A stretch of 8,583 bases of DNA from Planctomycetaceae bacterium (GTDB lineage: Bacteria; Planctomycetota; Planctomycetia; Pirellulales; PALSA-1355), in NCBI GenBank assembly GCA_005773095.1, contig SXHT01000153.1:1-8583 (forward strand), written 5' to 3'. Below are positions 4,195 through 8,583 of the stretch, piece after piece (the stretch's first letter is position 1; each line of letters opens with the position of its first letter). Both the position numbers and the translations under genes were made by a program. The notes under the pieces were generated by a model. The model saw nothing but the letters and a program-made list of their open reading frames with translations. It did not search any database and had not been told where the DNA came from.

Positions 4195-6480
4195 ATGAGC
4201 AGCGAGCAGCAACACCTTTTCGAGCTGGAACCGCCCGCCTGGGAGGCCGATGACGCAAGCGAGCAGCTTGTTGCCGCGATCGTTTTGTCGAGCGGGCCCG
4301 AGCAAACATTCGACTATCTGGTGCCCGAGGAGATGCGCTCGCTCATCGAGCCGGGACACCGCGTGCAGGCGCCATTTGGGAAGAGCAATCGGCTGGTCGT
4401 TGGTTATTGCGTGGCACTGGCGACGGGGCCGGCGCAGGGACGTCGGCTGAAGAAGCTCGATTCGCTGGTCGACGAGCGGGCGCTACTGAGTCCGGCGATC
4501 CTGGAGCTGGCGCGTTGGATGGCGGACTATTACCTTTGCCCGCTCGGTCAGGTCTTGGAGTCGGTGCTGCCTGCCGGCGTGCGGCAGCAGGCCGGCACGC
4601 GTCTGGCCACGCTGCTTTCCGTTCCGACGGAAGTCGCGGCGCGGGTCACCCAGCTCGATCTCAGCGACAAGCAGCTTCGCGTGCTCTTGTATTTGGCCGC
4701 GAGTCCCCAGGCGCTGACCCTCAAGCAACTTGCCTATGGAGCGAAATGCTCCGCGGGCATCATAGCGGCACTGCGCAAGAAGGGGCTGATTCGCAGCGAG
4801 GCGCGGCGAATTGACACCAGCGAATACGTCGATCCGCTCGTGGAGCACGAGGAGCACTTCGAGCCGAACGCCGATCAGCGCGTTGCGCTCGACTCCGTTC
4901 TGGGACTTATCCATTCCGGTCAGCATGGGACGGCGCTGATCCATGGAGTGACGGGCAGCGGCAAGACTGAGGTTTACATCCAAGCGATCCAAGAAGTGAT
5001 TGGCTTCGGGCGGCAAGCGATTGTGCTGGTGCCCGAGATCAGTCTCACGCCGCAGGCCCAGCAGCGTTTCCGCTCGCGGTTTGGCCGCGTCGCCGTGCTG
5101 CACAGCCACATGACCGACGTCGAGCGGCATCGGCATTGGGAGCGAATCGCGGGGGGCGATGTGTCGGTCGTGGTCGGGGCTCGCAGCGCGGTTTTCGCAC
5201 CGACACCGAATCTGGGACTTGTGATTTTCGATGAGGAGCATGAAGGTTCCTTCAAGCAGGACACGGCGCCCAGGTATCATGCGCGCGACGTGGCTTTGCA
5301 GCGGTGCCGCCACGAAAACGTGCCACTTGTACTTGGCTCGGCCACGCCATCGCTGGAGAGTTGGCGCCGTGCGCAACAAGGCGAGTTCAAGCTGATCTCG
5401 ATGCCCCGCCGCGTCTTCAATCGTCCGTTGCCGGCCGTGGGCACGATCGATCTGCGCAGCGAGTTTCGGGACCGTCGCAGTCGCGGCGCCATCAGCCGGC
5501 AAATGCACATCGCGATGGAGCAGGTGCTCAAAGACAACGGCCAGGTGATCCTGCTGCTGAATCGCCGCGGTTTCGCCACGCACGTGCAATGCCCGGGATG
5601 CGGATTCGTGCTGAAGTGCCCCGAGTGCCAGATGGCGCTAACGCATCATCAGGCGGAACATCGGGTGATCTGTCATCATTGCGATCACCACGAGCAGCCA
5701 CCCCACGCCTGTCCCCAATGTCAGTTTCCCGGCATGCGCTATAGTGGCATCGGCACGCAAAAGCTCGAGGCGGAAGTGCGGGCCCGATTTCCCGAGCATC
5801 CTTGCCTGCGGATGGACACCGACACCATGCAGCGTCCCGGCAGCCACGAGCGGGCCTTGAAAGCTTTCCACGACGGCCAGGTGCGGATACTGTTGGGCAC
5901 GCAGATGATCGCCAAGGGTCTCGACTTCCCCAACGTCTTGTTGGTGGGTGTCATCAACGCCGACACCGCACTGCACTTACCCGATTTTCGCGCGGCGGAG
6001 CGCACCTTTCAGCTGGTCACCCAGGTGGCCGGCCGCACGGGACGCGGCGCGCAGGGGGGCCGGGTGTTGGTGCAAACCTTTAGCCCCGAGCACCCGGCAA
6101 TCGAGGCCGCGGTGCGGCATGACTTCCAGCGATTCGCCGATTGCGAATTGCCAGTCCGCGAGGCGTTGATGTACCCACCGTATGCGAGCATGGTTCGCAT
6201 CATCGTCCGTGGATCTCTGGAAGAACCAACTTTAGCCTACGCCACCACCATCGCGGATCAGCTGAAGGCAGCGATTGACGCCGCGAACGTGCCGTTCCGG
6301 ATTCTCGGCCCAGCGCCTGCACCGATTCACAAATTGCGGAACCTGTTTCGCTTCCATCTGCAGTGCCAATCGCCGGAAAGCGCGGCGCTGCGAGAGGCCG
6401 TCCGCAGCCTGGCCGGCAGTCTCAAACCGGCCGATGAAGTGCAATGGATCGCCGACGTCGATCCTTTGGACATGATGTAG
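4195..6480 (+). CDS. priA: Primosomal protein N', replication-restart DNA helicase
   Basis: PriA recognises stalled forks and D-loops, unwinds DNA 3' to 5' with ATP, and loads the primosome so that DnaB can restart replication. The 761-residue product has the full layout: a 3'-DNA-end binding domain (about 25-125, including DYLVPEEM and RVQAPFGKSNRLVVGYC), a winged-helix region, helicase lobe 1 with Walker A GVTGSGKT (251-258, Lys257) and DEEH box (346-349), and lobe 2. An eight-Cys zinc-binding insertion follows (Cys466, 469, 475, 478, 493, 496, 506, 509). Lobe 2 motifs are GTQMIAKGLDFPNV and QVAGRTGRG, and a C-terminal domain contains PAPIHKLRNLFRF. All key residues are present and length is close to the usual ~730-800. 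ATG 4195 gives an N-terminal extension of about 25 residues before the conserved domain. The TAG stop falls inside an inverted repeat. Confidence 0.96.
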   Translation: MSSEQQHLFELEPPAWEADDASEQLVAAIVLSSGPEQTFDYLVPEEMRSLIEPGHRVQAPFGKSNRLVVGYCVALATGPAQGRRLKKLDSLVDERALLSPAILELARWMADYYLCPLGQVLESVLPAGVRQQAGTRLATLLSVPTEVAARVTQLDLSDKQLRVLLYLAASPQALTLKQLAYGAKCSAGIIAALRKKGLIRSEARRIDTSEYVDPLVEHEEHFEPNADQRVALDSVLGLIHSGQHGTALIHGVTGSGKTEVYIQAIQEVIGFGRQAIVLVPEISLTPQAQQRFRSRFGRVAVLHSHMTDVERHRHWERIAGGDVSVVVGARSAVFAPTPNLGLVIFDEEHEGSFKQDTAPRYHARDVALQRCRHENVPLVLGSATPSLESWRRAQQGEFKLISMPRRVFNRPLPAVGTIDLRSEFRDRRSRGAISRQMHIAMEQVLKDNGQVILLLNRRGFATHVQCPGCGFVLKCPECQMALTHHQAEHRVICHHCDHHEQPPHACPQCQFPGMRYSGIGTQKLEAEVRARFPEHPCLRMDTDTMQRPGSHERALKAFHDGQVRILLGTQMIAKGLDFPNVLLVGVINADTALHLPDFRAAERTFQLVTQVAGRTGRGAQGGRVLVQTFSPEHPAIEAAVRHDFQRFADCELPVREALMYPPYASMVRIIVRGSLEEPTLAYATTIADQLKAAIDAANVPFRILGPAPAPIHKLRNLFRFHLQCQSPESAALREAVRSLAGSLKPADEVQWIADVDPLDMM

Positions 6481-6552
6481 GACGGATTTCCAATCCGTCC
6501 CACGGCCGCCAGCCCGAAAAAAGCAATGCGACGGATTGGAAATCCATCCTAC
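6477..6552. repeat. Inverted repeat overlapping the priA stop codon
   Basis: Arms at 6477-6499 and 6530-6552 are 23-bp inverted repeats with one mismatch, around a 30-base spacer. Each arm is also a small hairpin by itself: GACGGATT-TCC-AATCCGTC at 6481-6499 is a perfect 8-bp stem with a 3-base loop. The priA TAG (6478-6480) is inside the left arm. It resembles dispersed GGATT-TCC-AATCC palindromes that I associate with planctomycete genomes (recollection). It could end or protect the priA transcript, though no T run follows. Confidence 0.85.
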
Positions 6553-6571
6553 GATGCGACAACATCTCTCT

Positions 6572-6600
6572 TTGCTTAGGAGCGGCAGGGTCCGTAGAAT
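6572..6600 (+). promoter_or_regulatory. Candidate promoter for the histidine kinase gene
   Basis: TTGCTT (6572-6577, 3 of 6 to the -35 consensus) and TAGAAT (6595-6600, 5 of 6 to the -10 consensus) are 17 bases apart. The -10 hexamer is identical to that of the ispE promoter. The expected transcript start is near 6607, about 44 bases before the kinase ATG. The region 6553-6650 holds no gene. Confidence 0.45.
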
Positions 6601-6650
6601 AGAGGAGTTACGTAGGTGCTTCGCCCCAGGTTCCCCAACGGTTCGCCAGC

Positions 6651-8378
6651 ATGTCGTATCGCGGCGTCAAGCGTCTGTTGGGCGAAACCAGTTTGGAGCG
6701 GAAGTGTCGCTTTCTGTTCGGCGCCTGCCTGTTTGCCCTGATCACGGGGAGCTTCTATTGGTACAGCGGAAAGACCGAGGAGCAAGTCCGTGAACAGAGC
6801 CGACGCGCGGGACCAGGGTTAGTCAAAGCCGCGCTCTTGAGCTACCACATGCTCAAGTTCGAGACGGATCAATTCCAACCGATCGCTAAGAATTTTGGCG
6901 AAGCGATTGACAACGAAGAGTATTCCTGGAGCTTCATTCGTCCCCGCTCAACCGGCGAGGGCGTTCCCCAGGATGAATTCGAGTGGAGCGTTCTGGAGCA
7001 ATTCAGGCACACACCTCCAGCGCCTTTAACGGAGGACCTGACGGGTTCTCCCATCGAATGTCGAGATCGTGCCGTGCTCGATAAATCGGGGCAGCCGGAG
7101 TACCACTACTACCAGGCGGTGCGCGCAAAGCAGGCCTGCATTACCTGCCACATCAGTTTCAATCGAGAGGGAGGATCGGAACCACCCAACCTTTATGAAG
7201 GGGACTTGATGGCGGTCGTCAAGATTGCCATCAAGGACGACGAAACGCAAAGGGCCTTGAACTACAACCGGGCGATTCTGATTACGACCGCAATCATCAC
7301 CACGTTCCTTGCGATGGTCGCCTCGTACGTGATCGTGCGTTATGTGATCGTCAAACCGCTTAAGCATCTCCGCGATGTCAGCGATGAAATTTCGCACGGC
7401 AACATGTCGTTACGGGCCGACATTCACACGGGGGATGAATTCGAGGAGTTGGCGACCGCGTTTAATCGCATGGTGCGGCACTTGATTACCGTGCAGGATG
7501 AAATCCGCCAGGCAAACCGCACGCTCGACGTGAAGGTGGATGAGCTTGCCCAGGCCAACATGCAGCTTTACGAAGCCAACCGCTTGAAGAGCGATTTTCT
7601 GGCGACGATGAGCCACGAGCTACGGACCCCGCTCAACAGCATCATTGGCTTTAGCGACGTGCTGGGGGGCATCAGCTCGCTCGACGACAAGCAAAAGCGC
7701 TACGTGAAGAACATTCGGAACTCGGGGAAGACATTGCTCGAAATGATCAACGACATCCTTGACCTGGCCAAGATTGAAAGCGGCAAGACCGATCTGAGAC
7801 TCACCGATTTTCAGATTGAAACCGTCGTGGCGGCGCAGTGCGACATGGCCCGGCCACTCTCGGAGCGAAAGAACATCGACCTGGAGGCGCAGATCGAAGC
7901 CGATCTGCCTGCCTTGTTCCAGGACCAGGGCAAGGTGCAGCAAGTGCTGAACAATCTGCTGTCGAATGCCATCAAGTTCACGCCGGAAGGGGGTCGCATT
8001 GTCGTGACCGTGAGACGCGACGAGAAAGAGCGGCTGGTGATGACCGTTTCCGACACCGGCGTGGGTATCGCGGAAGAGGATCAGCAGACGATTTTTGAAA
8101 AATTCCGCCAAGGCACATCCGCCATGGCCGGCGGCGACGCGATGACCCGTGAGCAAGGGGGCACGGGCTTGGGGTTGTCGATCGTCAAAGAGTTGTGCAA
8201 ACTCCTGGGGGGCGAAGTGGCCATTGTAAGCGAGCTTGGCCGGGGCAGTACCTTTACCGTCGTGATTCCCTGGGTGCATACCGGCTTGCGGCACGATCCG
8301 ACCCCCGGCGATAGTTTCGTTCGCGAACCTGAGTATGCTCGACCAGGTGCGGCCCCCGGCGTTACCTCGCTCCAATGA
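6651..8378 (+). CDS. Membrane sensor histidine kinase with periplasmic CxxCH (Tll0287-like/DUF3365) domain, HAMP, HisKA, HATPase
   Basis: This 575-residue two-component sensor has TM1 at about 21-38, an exported domain of about 170 residues, TM2 at about 209-231, HAMP at about 232-281 (Pro236), a coiled coil at about 281-312, and a kinase core. The exported domain has a c-type heme motif, Cys163-Ile-Thr-Cys166-His167, near its end and fits the Tll0287-like (DUF3365) family, so redox, NO or other heme-ligand sensing is likely but inferred. The HisKA motif FLATMSHELRTPLNSIIGF carries phospho-acceptor His322. The ATPase shows N box NNLLSNAIKF (Asn439), G1 box DTGVGI (Asp468) and G2 box GTGLGLSIVKEL (from Gly504), all intact. 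It has no receiver domain, and no response regulator adjoins it in the window, so its partner is elsewhere or past the edge. ATG 6651 has only a weak Shine-Dalgarno but gives a sensible N-terminus. It lies between priA and rnhA. Confidence 0.92.
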   Translation: MSYRGVKRLLGETSLERKCRFLFGACLFALITGSFYWYSGKTEEQVREQSRRAGPGLVKAALLSYHMLKFETDQFQPIAKNFGEAIDNEEYSWSFIRPRSTGEGVPQDEFEWSVLEQFRHTPPAPLTEDLTGSPIECRDRAVLDKSGQPEYHYYQAVRAKQACITCHISFNREGGSEPPNLYEGDLMAVVKIAIKDDETQRALNYNRAILITTAIITTFLAMVASYVIVRYVIVKPLKHLRDVSDEISHGNMSLRADIHTGDEFEELATAFNRMVRHLITVQDEIRQANRTLDVKVDELAQANMQLYEANRLKSDFLATMSHELRTPLNSIIGFSDVLGGISSLDDKQKRYVKNIRNSGKTLLEMINDILDLAKIESGKTDLRLTDFQIETVVAAQCDMARPLSERKNIDLEAQIEADLPALFQDQGKVQQVLNNLLSNAIKFTPEGGRIVVTVRRDEKERLVMTVSDTGVGIAEEDQQTIFEKFRQGTSAMAGGDAMTREQGGTGLGLSIVKELCKLLGGEVAIVSELGRGSTFTVVIPWVHTGLRHDPTPGDSFVREPEYARPGAAPGVTSLQ

Positions 8379-8379
8379 T

Positions 8380-8401
8380 CGACCGGTTTGGGAATCGGTC
8401 G
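8380..8401 (+). other. Weak hairpin between kinase and rnhA genes
   Basis: CGACCG (8380-8385) and CGGTCG (8396-8401) form a 6-bp stem with a 10-base loop, directly after the kinase stop. No T run follows. It may be a weak attenuator or chance. Confidence 0.25.
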
Positions 8402-8433
8402 TCGCTCCCCAAGGCCCAGTGCTCCATCGTTCG

Positions 8434-8583
8434 ATGCTCCCTGAAGTCACGTTATTTACCGACGGCGCATGCAGCGGCAACCCTGGCCCTGGCGGCTGGG
8501 CGTTCATTCTGCGCCATCCCGCCTCCGGCAAAGAAAGGGAAGGCAGCGGCGGCGAGGCGGAGACGACCAACAACCGCAGGGAG
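8434..8583 (+). CDS. rnhA: Ribonuclease HI, N-terminal part (runs off window)
   Basis: RNase HI cuts the RNA strand of RNA-DNA hybrids, removing primers and R-loops in the cytosol. The 50 codons visible encode MLPEVTLFTDGACSGNPGPG, then GWAFILRH, and reach TTNNRRE at the edge. TDGACSGNPGPGGWA is the family signature with the first catalytic Asp (Asp10). Glu50 in NNRRE matches the second catalytic residue, where the common form is NNRMEL. The full protein should be about 150 residues, so roughly two-thirds is missing. ATG 8434 is chosen because the fold begins at once. The same frame is open back to an ATG at 8335, which would overlap the kinase gene and add 33 residues without recognisable homology; a GTG at 8419 is another option. 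No good Shine-Dalgarno is seen. The gap to the kinase is 55 bases, so read-through from it is possible. Confidence 0.9.
   Translation, partial: MLPEVTLFTDGACSGNPGPGGWAFILRHPASGKEREGSGGEAETTNNRRE

Noticed and set aside
4483..5589. Long open frame on the minus strand inside priA (368 codons)
   Set aside because: It is antisense to a fully motif-complete PriA. Its translation is low-complexity and has no recognisable domain, as expected in GC-rich DNA.
7620..8573. Long open frame on the minus strand across the kinase and rnhA genes (317 codons)
   Set aside because: It covers the kinase core and the RNase HI signature on the other strand. The translation shows no family motif.
8375..8583. ATGA overlap start at the kinase stop, open to the window end
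   Set aside because: The frame is out of phase with RNase HI and encodes a basic, Ala-rich translation. The RNase HI motifs lie in the other frame.

Overview
The window is GC-rich and has the look of a planctomycete chromosome (Planctomycetota, probably Pirellulales-like). This is inference from gene content and order, not a database match. The main pointers are ispE followed directly by a spoVG that carries a zinc-ribbon insertion, a histidine kinase with a membrane-flanked heme-c sensor domain, and abundant GC-rich palindromic repeats between genes. Most of the window is housekeeping DNA. The accessory character is confined to the first ~1.6 kb.

Layout. 1-1620: two direct copies of a ~250-bp composite palindromic repeat (1-237, cut by the window edge, and 1263-1511) flank two overlapping genes for vicinal-oxygen-chelate (glyoxalase-fold) proteins at 341-796 and 784-1203. 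A lone half-end of the same repeat follows at 1572-1603. 1632-3391: a good sigma70-type promoter drives ispE (isoprenoid precursor synthesis) and then spoVG (nucleic-acid-binding regulator), with a perfect 8-bp hairpin just upstream of the spoVG ribosome binding site. 3502-4110, minus strand: nadD (NAD synthesis), convergent with spoVG and divergent from priA. 4195-6480: priA, the replication-restart helicase. Its stop codon lies inside a 23-bp inverted repeat (6477-6552). 6572-8378: its own promoter and a membrane histidine kinase with a periplasmic CxxCH domain, HAMP, HisKA and HATPase. 8434 to the window end: the first 50 codons of rnhA (RNase HI).

The genes do not form one pathway. ispE and spoVG look co-transcribed. 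priA and rnhA are both replication/repair functions separated by the kinase gene. The kinase has no response regulator beside it inside the window. The points most worth a second look are the modular repeat system around the VOC pair, the SpoVG zinc ribbon with its disordered tail, the altered ISSTxxR region of NadD, and the apparent c-type heme sensor kinase. I see no mobile-element transposase, CRISPR array, tRNA or rRNA.
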